This document shows, in pieces, positions 34,046 to 43,885 of a stretch of DNA of 64,000 bases. A program made the translations under genes and the position numbers. This stretch comes from Terricaulis silvestris (lineage in GTDB: Bacteria; Pseudomonadota; Alphaproteobacteria; Caulobacterales; Aquidulcibacteraceae), in NCBI RefSeq assembly GCF_009792355.1, contig NZ_CP047045.1, positions 1,240,001 to 1,304,000 of the forward strand, read 5' to 3'. Under the pieces are notes generated by a model, which saw nothing but the letters and a program-made list of their open reading frames with translations, made no database searches and was not told where the DNA came from. Every line of letters begins with the position of its first letter. The stretch's first letter is position 1.

Positions 34046-35790
34046 GGCGCTGGCTGAATGTGACCAACGATGCCTTCGCGGCGTGGGTCAGCGCCGCCGA
34101 CGAGGCCCTGCGGCGTGACGCGAATGGCGTGAATGCCGGAATCCTCCATGGCGCCGACTTCGCGGAGCTGCCAGCCGCGCGCGGTAATCGCGTCGGCGAT
34201 GCCTGCCGGCAGGCGCGATGGCTCGATAACGACCGATGACGTGCGCGCTGTGGCGTTGGAAAGATCGATCGCTTGTTGCGGCGTCAGACCCCAATCGAGG
34301 ATGCCGATCGTGGTGCGCGCGACGTAGCCGATGATCGAGGAGCCGCCGGGCGAGCCGATTACGAGCGCCAGTTCGCCGTTGCGGTCGGTGACAATCATTG
34401 GCGACATCGAGGAGCGTGGCGCTTTGCCTGGCTCAACAGCATTGGCGACGGGGCGTCCGTTGAGTGTCGGCTCGAAGGCGAAGTCCGTCAGCTGGTTGTT
34501 CAGGAAGAAGCCCGCAACCATGCGCTGCGCGCCGAATGCGGATTCCACTGTCGCAGTCATCGACACGGCGTTGCCCCAGGCGTCGACGATGGACACGTGC
34601 GACGTGCCGCTATCCTCGCTGAACGCATTGCCCCAGCGATCGTAAAGCTCTTGTCCCACCGGCATGCCGGGCAACACTTGCGTCGGCGCGTGCGCGACAT
34701 CGATCTGCTGGGCGCGTTGATCCAGATATTCCGGTGCAATCAGTTCGAGTGTGGGAACTGTCGCGAACTGCGAGTCGGCCATGTAGTGGTCGCGGTCGGC
34801 GTAGGCGAGGCGGCTGGCCCATAGGAACGCCGACCAATCATCGGCGTTCTCGGCGCCGCCGGGCAAGGGACGCGCGCGCTGATAGAGGCCGAGGATCGCA
34901 AGCGTCGCGTTGCCTGATGACGGCGAGCCGACCGTGCAGGCGCGATAGACGCGATAAACGCTGCACACAGGCTCCATCCGGCGCGGCGTGACCGCGCGCA
35001 GATCGTCGAGCGTGAGCGTGCCGCGGCGTGGATTGGCTTGGGCTGCGGCGACGATGGCGTCAGCGATCGGCCCTTCGCTCAACGCGCTCGGGCCGCGTTC
35101 GGCGATAGCGCGCAACGTGCGTGCGTAGTCGGGATTGCGCAGCAGATAGCCGACAGTGCGCGGCGCGCCGGCCGCGTCAAAGAAATAGGCGCGCGCCGCG
35201 AAATCCGCGCGCAGACGTCCGCGTTCGCCATAAGCGGCGATCAATCGCGCCAAACGCGGCGAAACTTCAAAGCCGTCTTCGGCGAGTTGCATTGCGGGTT
35301 CAACAAGGCGCGACCACGGCAACCGGCCGTGCTCGTCGTGCGCCAGTTTGAGCATCGCCACCAAAGACGGCGCCCCGATTGAACGGCCGCTCGCTTGCGC
35401 GTCCATGAACGGCAGCGGCCGGCCGCGATTGTCCAAGAACATCGTGGGTGTTGCGCCAGCCGGCGCGCGTTCGCGGCCGTCATAGGCGCTGATGGCTTCA
35501 CTGTGGTCGTCGTAGAACATCAAGAAGCCGCCGCCGCCGATGCCAGACGATTGCGGCTCCACCAACCCCAGCACGAACTCAGCGGCGATCGCTGCGTCCA
35601 CGGCGTTGCCGCCTTCGCCCAAAATCTGAATTGCGGCGTTGACCGCGTGCGGATTGGCGGCGGTGACCATTGCTTCGCCGCGCGCGGGTGGCGGCCCTTG
35701 CGAGTCCGGCGCGGATGCGGATGCGCAGGCAGCGAGCGCGAGCGCGATGAGCGGCGCGGCGAGGCGCTTCAACGATTGCTTGTCAAACAT
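34042..35790 (-). CDS. ggt: Gamma-glutamyltransferase/hydrolase
   Basis: The 582-residue precursor has a lipoprotein-like signal (IALALAAC). Core motifs are MVTAANPHAVNAAIQILGEG, GIGGGGFLMFYD and the autoprocessing site just before TSHVSIVDAWGNAVSMT, where the Thr of TSH becomes the N-terminal nucleophile of the small subunit. The GGSSIIGYV block (substrate carboxylate binding) is present. It would cleave gamma-glutamyl bonds such as glutathione in the periplasm. It is divergent from the P1 peptidase across 49 bp. Confidence 0.93.
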   Translation of the reverse strand: MFDKQSLKRLAAPLIALALAACASASAPDSQGPPPARGEAMVTAANPHAVNAAIQILGEGGNAVDAAIAAEFVLGLVEPQSSGIGGGGFLMFYDDHSEAISAYDGRERAPAGATPTMFLDNRGRPLPFMDAQASGRSIGAPSLVAMLKLAHDEHGRLPWSRLVEPAMQLAEDGFEVSPRLARLIAAYGERGRLRADFAARAYFFDAAGAPRTVGYLLRNPDYARTLRAIAERGPSALSEGPIADAIVAAAQANPRRGTLTLDDLRAVTPRRMEPVCSVYRVYRACTVGSPSSGNATLAILGLYQRARPLPGGAENADDWSAFLWASRLAYADRDHYMADSQFATVPTLELIAPEYLDQRAQQIDVAHAPTQVLPGMPVGQELYDRWGNAFSEDSGTSHVSIVDAWGNAVSMTATVESAFGAQRMVAGFFLNNQLTDFAFEPTLNGRPVANAVEPGKAPRSSMSPMIVTDRNGELALVIGSPGGSSIIGYVARTTIGILDWGLTPQQAIDLSNATARTSSVVIEPSRLPAGIADAITARGWQLREVGAMEDSGIHAIRVTPQGLVGGADPRREGIVGHIQPAP

Positions 35791-35839
35791 GCAGGCGCTT
35801 CCTACGAGGGCGAGGTTTAACAAACGCGGAAGCAAGCCC

Positions 35840-36850
35840 ATGGCGCGTCCCGGCCCGACCAATACTTTGTGTGATGTGGCCGGTTTGTCCATAGGAACAG
35901 CCGAAGACTCCGATGCGCTGACGGGCGTCACCGTGATCGTGCCCGAGACGCGTGCGGTGTGCGCGGCGGATGTGCGCGGCGGCGGGCCAGGTACACGCGA
36001 AACTGACGCACTGGCGCCGGGCGGCATCGCTGGCGCCGTTGACGCCGTCGTGCTCGCGGGGGGCTCTGTGTACGGACTCGCCGCGGCGGATGGCGTCACC
36101 GCAGCGATGGGCGCGGAAGGCAAAGGCTTTGGGCTGATCGACTTGCCCGGCGTGCCGCGCTCGCCAGTGATTCCAGCTGCGATCCTCTACGACTTGGCGA
36201 ATGGCGGAAACAAAGCGTGGGGCGATGCGCCGCCCTACGCCGCGCTCGGCAAGCGCGCGTACGCGGCGCGCTCACGCGACGTGAAGCTTGGCAATGTCGG
36301 CGCCGGGCTCGGCGCCAAAGCCGGCGCGCTGAAAGGCGGTCAGGGCACCGCGTCGATTGTTACGAGTGACGGCTTCACTGTCGCCGCGTTGGCGTGCGTG
36401 AATTGCTGGGGGTCGACGACGATGCCGGGGCAGCGCGCGTTCTGGGCGGCGGCGTTCGAGATCGACGGCGAGTTCGGCGGCGTCGCGCCGCTTGCTCTGC
36501 CGTTCGATCTGGAGGAGTGGGGCGGCGCCAAGATGCAAACAGCGCCGCGCGCTAACACGACAATCGCGTGTGTGGCTGTCGACGCAGATCTCACGCCGAC
36601 GGAGATCAAACGCGTCGCGCAGATGGCGAGCGCGGGGCTAGCGCGCGCGATCCGTCCGGTGTTTGCGCCGTTCGACGGCGACGTCGTGTTTGCGCTCGCG
36701 ACGGCGGCGAAGGTAACGCCCGAACCGCGGGTGCTTGCCGTTGCTCGCTTTGGCGCGTTGGCGGCGGATTGTTTGGCGCGCGCAGTGGCGCGGGCCGTTT
36801 ATGCTGCGGAAACCGTCGGTGTTCACAGCGCGTGGCGCGAACTCTCTTGA
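35840..36850 (+). CDS. P1 (DmpA/S58-like) family peptidase
   Basis: The 336-residue cytoplasmic enzyme has the family start NTLCDVAGLSIGTAED, the GGGPGTRETDAL loop, VLAGGSVYGLAAADGV and GNVGAGLGAKAG. Members are Ntn-type hydrolases that self-cleave; a GQGTASIVTSDGF stretch near residue 168 holds the likely Gly-Thr processing site. Known relatives act on D- or beta-amino acid peptides. ATG 35840 gives the conserved start. It is divergent from ggt, another self-cleaving hydrolase. Confidence 0.88.
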   Translation: MARPGPTNTLCDVAGLSIGTAEDSDALTGVTVIVPETRAVCAADVRGGGPGTRETDALAPGGIAGAVDAVVLAGGSVYGLAAADGVTAAMGAEGKGFGLIDLPGVPRSPVIPAAILYDLANGGNKAWGDAPPYAALGKRAYAARSRDVKLGNVGAGLGAKAGALKGGQGTASIVTSDGFTVAALACVNCWGSTTMPGQRAFWAAAFEIDGEFGGVAPLALPFDLEEWGGAKMQTAPRANTTIACVAVDADLTPTEIKRVAQMASAGLARAIRPVFAPFDGDVVFALATAAKVTPEPRVLAVARFGALAADCLARAVARAVYAAETVGVHSAWRELS

Positions 36851-37449
36851 AGAGGCCGGTCACAGTAAAGGCCGAGAAGGTTCACACCTTCAAGACCGAG
36901 GGCGCCTTCTACAAATGGCTCGCCAAGCATCACGGCGACGACGAAGTCTGGATCAAGATCCACAAGGTGAGTTCGGGATTGAAGTCGATCACGCCGAAGG
37001 AGGCGATCGATACCGTCCTGTGTTGGGGCTGGATTGATGGCGTCCGCAAGAGTCTCGACGACACCAGCTATCTGCAGCGCTACTCACCGCGCACCAAGAC
37101 GAGCATCTGGAGCAAGATCAACGTCGACAACGTCGCGCGTTTGATCCTTGAAGGCCGGATGACCGAGCATGGGCTGAAGCAAGTCGAGGCCGCGAAGGCG
37201 GACGGTCGCTGGGCGCGCGCTTACGGCAGCGGCCAGGGCATGAAGATCCCGCCTGATCTTCAGGCGGCGATCGACGCCGATCCCAAAGCGCGCGCCATGC
37301 TGAAGAAACTCAGCGCACAGAACCGCTTCGCGCTCGCCTTTCGCGTCCACAACATGAAGACGGAGACGGGTCGCAAGAAGAAGGTCGCCGACTTCGTCGC
37401 CATGCTCCGGCGCGGCGAAACGATCCACCCGCAGCGCGACAAGCCCTGA
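36847..37449 (+). CDS. YdeI/OmpD-associated family protein
   Basis: The 200-residue protein has the YdeI features EVWIKIHKVSSG, SITPKEAIDTVLCWGWIDGVRK, RYSPRTKTSIWSKIN and a C-terminal KKLSAQNRFALAF helix with Lys-rich end. In Bacillus, YdeI relatives affect resistance to antimicrobial peptides; the mechanism is not known. No ATG precedes the conserved domain, so the start is probably the TTG at 36847, which overlaps the stop of the P1 peptidase gene. Confidence 0.8.
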   Translation: MKRPVTVKAEKVHTFKTEGAFYKWLAKHHGDDEVWIKIHKVSSGLKSITPKEAIDTVLCWGWIDGVRKSLDDTSYLQRYSPRTKTSIWSKINVDNVARLILEGRMTEHGLKQVEAAKADGRWARAYGSGQGMKIPPDLQAAIDADPKARAMLKKLSAQNRFALAFRVHNMKTETGRKKKVADFVAMLRRGETIHPQRDKP

Positions 37450-37551
37450 GCCCGCAGGAACGAGCGGTAGGTCGTCCTGAACCGCCGCCGCCGGCCCGGC
37501 CACTGCCGCCTTGCAACCGCCATCACGGGAGGCTATGCACCGCGCCTTCGC

Positions 37552-37628
37552 GCGCCCTTAGCTCAGCTGGATAGAGCACCAGACTACGAATCTGGGGGTC
37601 AGGAGTTCGAATCTCTTAGGGCGCGCCA
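37552..37628 (+). tRNA. tRNA-Arg (anticodon ACG)
   Basis: The 77-nt cloverleaf is complete: acceptor GCGCCCT/AGGGCGC, D-stem GCTC/GAGC, anticodon stem CCAGA/TCTGG with loop CTACGAA (anticodon ACG), T-stem AGGAG/CTCTT with TTCGAAT loop, discriminator G and an encoded CCA. A34 of this tRNA is the substrate of TadA, whose gene is at 47958-48410. It reads CGN codons after deamination to inosine. Confidence 0.97.
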
Positions 37629-37664
37629 TTTCCCGGTAAAATATACCCTCTCACGGCTTTGACG

Positions 37665-37686
37665 CGGTGATTTTTCACCGGATTTT
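37665..37686 (+). terminator. Terminator after tRNA-Arg
   Basis: CGGTGA (37665-37670) and TCACCG (37675-37680) form a 6-bp stem with a TTTT loop, followed by GATTTT. It lies 36 bp past the tRNA CCA end and is the likely end of that transcript. Confidence 0.6.
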
Positions 37687-37779
37687 CGACGAATATTGCG
37701 CGAATGCGTCGGCTGTGGTTGTTGCCGCGCAAATAGGCAGCCCTAGCGTAAGAGCGGCCGTCGGAGCGAAGCGTCCATC
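37687..37779. other. Intergenic region before the leucine dehydrogenase gene
   Basis: This stretch holds no supported gene. By eye it is less GC-rich near its left end (TTTTCGACGAATATTGCGCG) and probably contains the promoter of the branched-chain catabolic operon, but I cannot point to convincing -35 and -10 boxes. Confidence 0.3.
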
Positions 37780-37853
37780 ATGAAATCGTCGCGCCGCCGG
37801 GTCGTAATCACGCTCGGGCTTTCTGTGCTCGCCCAGCTTCCGGAGCCGCTTTG

Positions 37854-37854
<1 letters not shown>
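37780..37854 (+). CDS. Possible 24-residue leader peptide before leucine dehydrogenase
   Basis: The frame reads MKSSRRRVVITLGLSVLAQL then PEPL, with six leucines, and its TGA overlaps the leucine dehydrogenase ATG by one base (TGATG). The only purine-rich candidate ribosome site is 13 bases upstream, too far to be strong. It could be a leader peptide that couples translation to the amino-acid supply, or chance. Confidence 0.25.
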
Positions 37855-40132
<2,278 letters not shown>

Positions 40133-40137
40133 CGCCC

Positions 40138-41151
40138 ATGGCCACGATGACCATGATCCAGGCGCTGAACTCAGCGCTCGACAACATGATGGAACGCGAT
40201 CCGAACGTCCTGACGTTCGGCGAAGACGTCGGCTATTTCGGCGGCGTGTTCAAAGTGACGGAGCATTTGCAGAAGAAGTACGGCGCCAAGCGCTGCTTCG
40301 ATGCGCCGATCAACGAGAACGGCATCGCTGGCGTTGCTGTCGGCATGGCCGCCTATGGTCTGCGTCCCGTGATCGAAATCCAGTTCGCGGACTACATGTA
40401 TCCCGCTTACGACCAGCTGGTCAGCGAAGCGGCGCGGCTGCGCTATCGCTCGGCTGGCGACTTCACTGCCCCGCTTACGGTGCGTATGCCGTACGGCGGC
40501 GGCATTCGCGGCGGACAAACGCACAGCCAATCGCCGGAAGCTCTGTTCACGCACGTCGCCGGTTTGAAGACGGTGATTCCATCGACGCCGTACGACGCGA
40601 AAGGGTTGCTGATCTCGGCGATCGAAGAAGACGATCCGGTGATCTTCATGGAGCCGAAGCGGATCTATAACGGCCCGTTCGATGGTTTCCACGATCGCCA
40701 AGTTTCGCCGTGGTCGAAGCATCCGGCCAGCGACGTGCCGGAGGGCTATTACAAAATCCCTCTAGGCAAGGCGAACATCGTGCGCCCGGGCGAGGCGGTG
40801 ACTGTGCTTGCATATGGCACGATGGTTCACGTCGCGAAGGCGGCCGCTGAAGAAAGCGGGATCGACGCGGAAGTGATCGATCTGCGCACGCTGCTGCCGG
40901 TGGACATCGATACAATCGTAGCGTCGGTCGAGAAGACCGGGCGCTGCGTGATCGTGCACGAAGCGACGCGCACGTCTGGCTACGGCGCGGAGTTGAGTGC
41001 GCTGGTGCAGGAGCATTGCTTTTATAAGCTCGAGGCGCCGATCCAACGCGTCACGGGCTACGATACGCCGTATCCGCACTCGCTTGAGTGGGAGTATTTT
41101 CCGACGCCGCCGCGCATCATCAAGGCGATGCGCGCCGTCGTGGACGCCTGA
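40138..41151 (+). CDS. bkdA2: Branched-chain 2-oxoacid dehydrogenase E1 subunit beta
   Basis: The 337-residue transketolase-type subunit shows TMIQALNSALDNMMERDPNV, FGEDVGYFGGVFKVTEHL, the ENGIAGVAVGMA active-site block and GGGIRGGQTHSQSPEALF. It contributes the second half of the thiamine diphosphate site. It starts five bases after E1 alpha. Confidence 0.95.
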   Translation: MATMTMIQALNSALDNMMERDPNVLTFGEDVGYFGGVFKVTEHLQKKYGAKRCFDAPINENGIAGVAVGMAAYGLRPVIEIQFADYMYPAYDQLVSEAARLRYRSAGDFTAPLTVRMPYGGGIRGGQTHSQSPEALFTHVAGLKTVIPSTPYDAKGLLISAIEEDDPVIFMEPKRIYNGPFDGFHDRQVSPWSKHPASDVPEGYYKIPLGKANIVRPGEAVTVLAYGTMVHVAKAAAEESGIDAEVIDLRTLLPVDIDTIVASVEKTGRCVIVHEATRTSGYGAELSALVQEHCFYKLEAPIQRVTGYDTPYPHSLEWEYFPTPPRIIKAMRAVVDA

Positions 41152-41158
41152 GGGAATA

Positions 41159-42523
41159 ATGGGCCAATTCGTTTTCAAACTGCCGGATGTGGGCGAAGGT
41201 ACGGCTGAGGCCGAGATCGTCGCGTGGCATGTACGCGTGGGCGATGTCGTCAAGGAAGACGCGCCGCTCGTGGACGTGATGACGGATAAGGCGACGGTGG
41301 AGATGACCGCGCCCGTTTCCGGCAAAATCGTGTCACTTCACGGCGAGCCTGGCGACATGGCGCCCGTCGGCGGCCAGATCGTGGTGTTCGAGACCGATGG
41401 CGAAGAGGTTTCCTCCCCCGCAAGCGGGGGAGCAAAAGGAAACGGCGCCGAGCCTAAGCCACGCATCCGCGCACAAGCAGGCGCGACGTGGTCCGAGGAC
41501 GAAGTGAAAGCGGCGATGCAAGGCGGCGCTCCGCAGGCGAAGGCCGTGCCGGCGGCGGCAATGCCGGGTGCTGCGCAGAAAGCTAAGGCGCCCGCGCCGT
41601 CGCAAGCTGTCGCTAAGCCGGCGGGGCGTGATGCAACAGTGCGCGAATGGTCGGAGGCGCAAGCGTCGCCGGCCGTGCGCGCGCGTGCGCGGAAGCTGGG
41701 CCTCGAGCTTGGCCAAGTGCGCGGCACAGGCCCGGAGGGCCGCATTACGCACGAAGATCTAGACGCGGTGCTTGTGCCTGCCGCCGGCTCGCGCCGCGGC
41801 GGTTCGGCTCTGACCGAGAAGAACGGCGTGGAGCCGGTGAAGATTATCGGCCTGCGGCGCAAGATCGCGGAGAAGATGCAGGACGCCAAGCGCCGCATTC
41901 CGCACTTTGCGTACGTCGAAGAATGCGATCTCACCGAGCTTGAAGAACTCCGCGCGCACCTGAACGCCACCAAGCGCAGCGATCAGCCGAAGCTGACGCT
42001 ATTGCCGTTCCTGATGCGGGCGCTGGTGCTCTCGCTGCCGGATTTCCCGCAGATCAATGCGCGCTTCGATGACGAACAGGGAATCGTCTATCGCCACGAC
42101 AACGTCGATATTGGCATCGCCACGCAAACAGATAACGGCCTGATCGTGCCGGTGGTGTGCCACGCAGAAGCGCGCGACGTGTGGGATAGCGCCACCGAAG
42201 TCTCGCGCCTCGCCGCCGCGGTGCGCGCCAATACGGCGACGAAGGAAGAGTTGTCCGGCTCCACTATCACCATCACCTCGCTCGGCGCGTTGGGCGGCAT
42301 CGTTACGACGCCAGTGATCAATCACCCGGAAGTGGCGATCATTGGCGTCAACAAGCTAGTTGAGCGCCCGGTGGTGAAGAACGGCGCGATCGTCATTCGT
42401 AAGATGATGAACCTCAGCTCGTCGTTCGATCACCGCGTGGTCGATGGCTACGACGCAGCCGCGTTCATTCAGCGCGTCAAAGGCATGCTGGAGCATCCGG
42501 CGGCCTTGTTTATTGATCGGTAA
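41159..42523 (+). CDS. bkdB: Dihydrolipoamide acyltransferase (E2) of the branched-chain complex
   Basis: The 454-residue E2 has one lipoyl domain with the lipoylated lysine in VMTDKATVEM, a peripheral-subunit-binding domain (ASPAVRARARKLGLELGQV, GPEGRITHEDLDAVL) and the catalytic domain ending in SFDHRVVDGYDAAAF. An 8-bp palindrome (41413-41432) is embedded in the first linker and translated as SSPASGGAK. No E3 (lipoamide dehydrogenase) gene follows, so E3 must be encoded elsewhere. AGGGA precedes ATG 41159. Confidence 0.94.
   Translation: MGQFVFKLPDVGEGTAEAEIVAWHVRVGDVVKEDAPLVDVMTDKATVEMTAPVSGKIVSLHGEPGDMAPVGGQIVVFETDGEEVSSPASGGAKGNGAEPKPRIRAQAGATWSEDEVKAAMQGGAPQAKAVPAAAMPGAAQKAKAPAPSQAVAKPAGRDATVREWSEAQASPAVRARARKLGLELGQVRGTGPEGRITHEDLDAVLVPAAGSRRGGSALTEKNGVEPVKIIGLRRKIAEKMQDAKRRIPHFAYVEECDLTELEELRAHLNATKRSDQPKLTLLPFLMRALVLSLPDFPQINARFDDEQGIVYRHDNVDIGIATQTDNGLIVPVVCHAEARDVWDSATEVSRLAAAVRANTATKEELSGSTITITSLGALGGIVTTPVINHPEVAIIGVNKLVERPVVKNGAIVIRKMMNLSSSFDHRVVDGYDAAAFIQRVKGMLEHPAALFIDR
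41413..41432. repeat. REP-like palindrome inside bkdB
   Basis: CTCCCCCG (41413-41420), loop CAAG, CGGGGGAG (41425-41432) form a perfect hairpin in frame within the linker between the lipoyl domain and the E3/E1-binding domain. It contributes a Ser/Pro/Ala/Gly peptide. The form is like short intergenic palindromes common in alphaproteobacteria. Confidence 0.65.
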
Positions 42524-42526
42524 GTG

Positions 42527-42994
42527 ATGCGCATTCTCGTCGCCATCGGTGCAATCGCACTTTGTGTCGCCGGCGCGGCGTTGGCGCGGGAGGAGCCGCA
42601 AGCCAATCCCGAGCTGGAGTATGAGCGCCAGCCGACAGGGCCGGACTATGCGCGCAATTTTCCGCCAGGATACAATGCGCCAGGCTCGGCAGGCTTAGTC
42701 GTCTTGTGTTGCAGGCCAAATGCGGAGCGCGGACTGAGCTGTGATGTGGCGTTCGAAGCGCCGCGTAACGTTGGATTCAGTCAAGCGACGCTCAACATTG
42801 TCCGGCGTTTTCGCCTTACGCCTGAATCCTACGCCGCCTATCAAGCCGGCCCGCGCCTGCCAATCAGACGTACGATCCATTGGATAATGAATCCGAAGCC
42901 TGAAGGGTGGGACGACTACGCCGCGCAGGTCCGAACCGCGACAGCCGAAATTTGTGAACCGCCTCCTGCGAGCCCGACGCCGAGCCCGAATTGA
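42527..42994 (+). CDS. Exported protein with TonB C-terminal-like domain
   Basis: The 155-residue product has a Sec signal (ALCVAGAALARE). The mature part SAGLVVLCCRPNAERGLSCD, VGFSQATLNIVRRFRLTPES and LPIRRTIHW follows the pattern of TonB_C domains (strand, CxV turn, GFGxAAL helix, final strand), but there is no transmembrane anchor after processing. It may be a soluble TonB-like periplasmic protein; energy transduction is unlikely. It starts three bases past bkdB. Confidence 0.6.
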   Translation: MRILVAIGAIALCVAGAALAREEPQANPELEYERQPTGPDYARNFPPGYNAPGSAGLVVLCCRPNAERGLSCDVAFEAPRNVGFSQATLNIVRRFRLTPESYAAYQAGPRLPIRRTIHWIMNPKPEGWDDYAAQVRTATAEICEPPPASPTPSPN

Positions 42995-43310
42995 CCGACT
43001 TCACCGAAGCCGCCGCCAACAATCGCCGCGTCACGCGCCTCACCGCGCTGATGGCTGGGCATGGCTTGACGTTCCTTCAGGACTCTACACCTTCTACGTC
43101 GACACCGTGCAGGGCCTGATGATGCCGCACTTGCGTGCGCAGGTGGTGACGTTCGGCGTTGCGATGCTTGCGGGTGTTGCGCTCGCGCATGCGGGGTTGG
43201 TTGTGCCGGATGCGCGCCCGTGGACGCGGCGCGTGCTTGAAGGCGCTTCGGGGGCGCTGCTGCTGTTGACGTGGTTCGTGTTGGGGAACGCGTTCCTCAA
43301 TCTGCACTGA
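42991..43310 (+). pseudogene. Small membrane-protein gene apparently split by a frameshift
   Basis: A frame starting at TTG 42991 (overlapping the upstream stop as TTGA) reads TDFTEAAANNRRVTRLTALM with strong GC-rich third positions but stops at 43119. From about 43075 a second frame reads LYTFYVDTVQGLMMPHLRAQ and continues through two hydrophobic helices (VTFGVAMLAGVALAHAGLVV and ALLLLTWFVLGNAFL) to 43310. The coding character seems to switch frame near 43070-43090. This could be a real mutation, a sequencing error or two overlapping genes. The family is unknown. Confidence 0.5.
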
Positions 43311-43343
43311 GGAACTGGCGGTACAACGCGACGTTTACGATGC

Positions 43344-43745
43344 ATGCTCGATCACACCGGAATCGTCGTCACCGATCTCGATAAAGCGCGCCGCTTCTAT
43401 GATGCGATTGCCAAGCCGCTGGGCTTGATGACGGCAGACAACGGTCCCGACGCATTTCTGTTGGGCAGGAGTCCAACCGAATACCCATATCTTTGGATCG
43501 GCCGGTTGATCCCGTCTTACTGGGTCGAAGGTTCTCGACCTGGCATCAATCAGATGCACGTTGCGTTCGCGGCGAAGACGAAAGCCGCGGTCGATGCATT
43601 TTATGCGACGGCGCTGGAGGCCGGGGGCAAGGACAATGGCCTGCCGGGGCCACGGAAGGGCGCGGATCAATATTATGGCGCGTTCGTGCTGGATCCCGAC
43701 GGCAACAACATCGAGGCCTGCTATCGCGGCCCGGACGCTGTCTAA
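43344..43745 (+). CDS. VOC-family (glyoxalase/bleomycin resistance-like) protein
   Basis: The 133-residue protein has the single VOC domain pattern: LDHTGIVVTDLDKARRFYDA at the start, YYGAFVLDPDGNNIEACY at the end, and H4 with E128 as possible metal ligands. The DPDGNNIEA wording is close to a lactoylglutathione lyase-like group of unknown substrate. Confidence 0.85.
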   Translation: MLDHTGIVVTDLDKARRFYDAIAKPLGLMTADNGPDAFLLGRSPTEYPYLWIGRLIPSYWVEGSRPGINQMHVAFAAKTKAAVDAFYATALEAGGKDNGLPGPRKGADQYYGAFVLDPDGNNIEACYRGPDAV

Positions 43746-43885
43746 CGCTCTGTCATAGAGCGAAAAAACGACATTCCCCACGCAGCCGTGACCGGCGTCA
43801 TCTTCCCGCCGCGCTTGCAAGCGCCTATTGGGGGGGCAGGGACAACTCGAGGCGGCGCTAGAACGCGCCGAGGCAGGGGCGCGTC

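Noticed and set aside
37552-37780. Integration site for a mobile element at tRNA-Arg
   Set aside because: No integrase gene and no repeated tRNA 3' end were seen downstream; the following genes are a metabolic operon.
43748-43770. Hairpin CGCTCT...AGAGCG followed by AAAAAA, a possible terminator after the VOC gene
   Set aside because: The run after the stem is A on the plus-strand transcript, so it lacks the U-tract needed, and on the minus strand the U-run precedes the stem.
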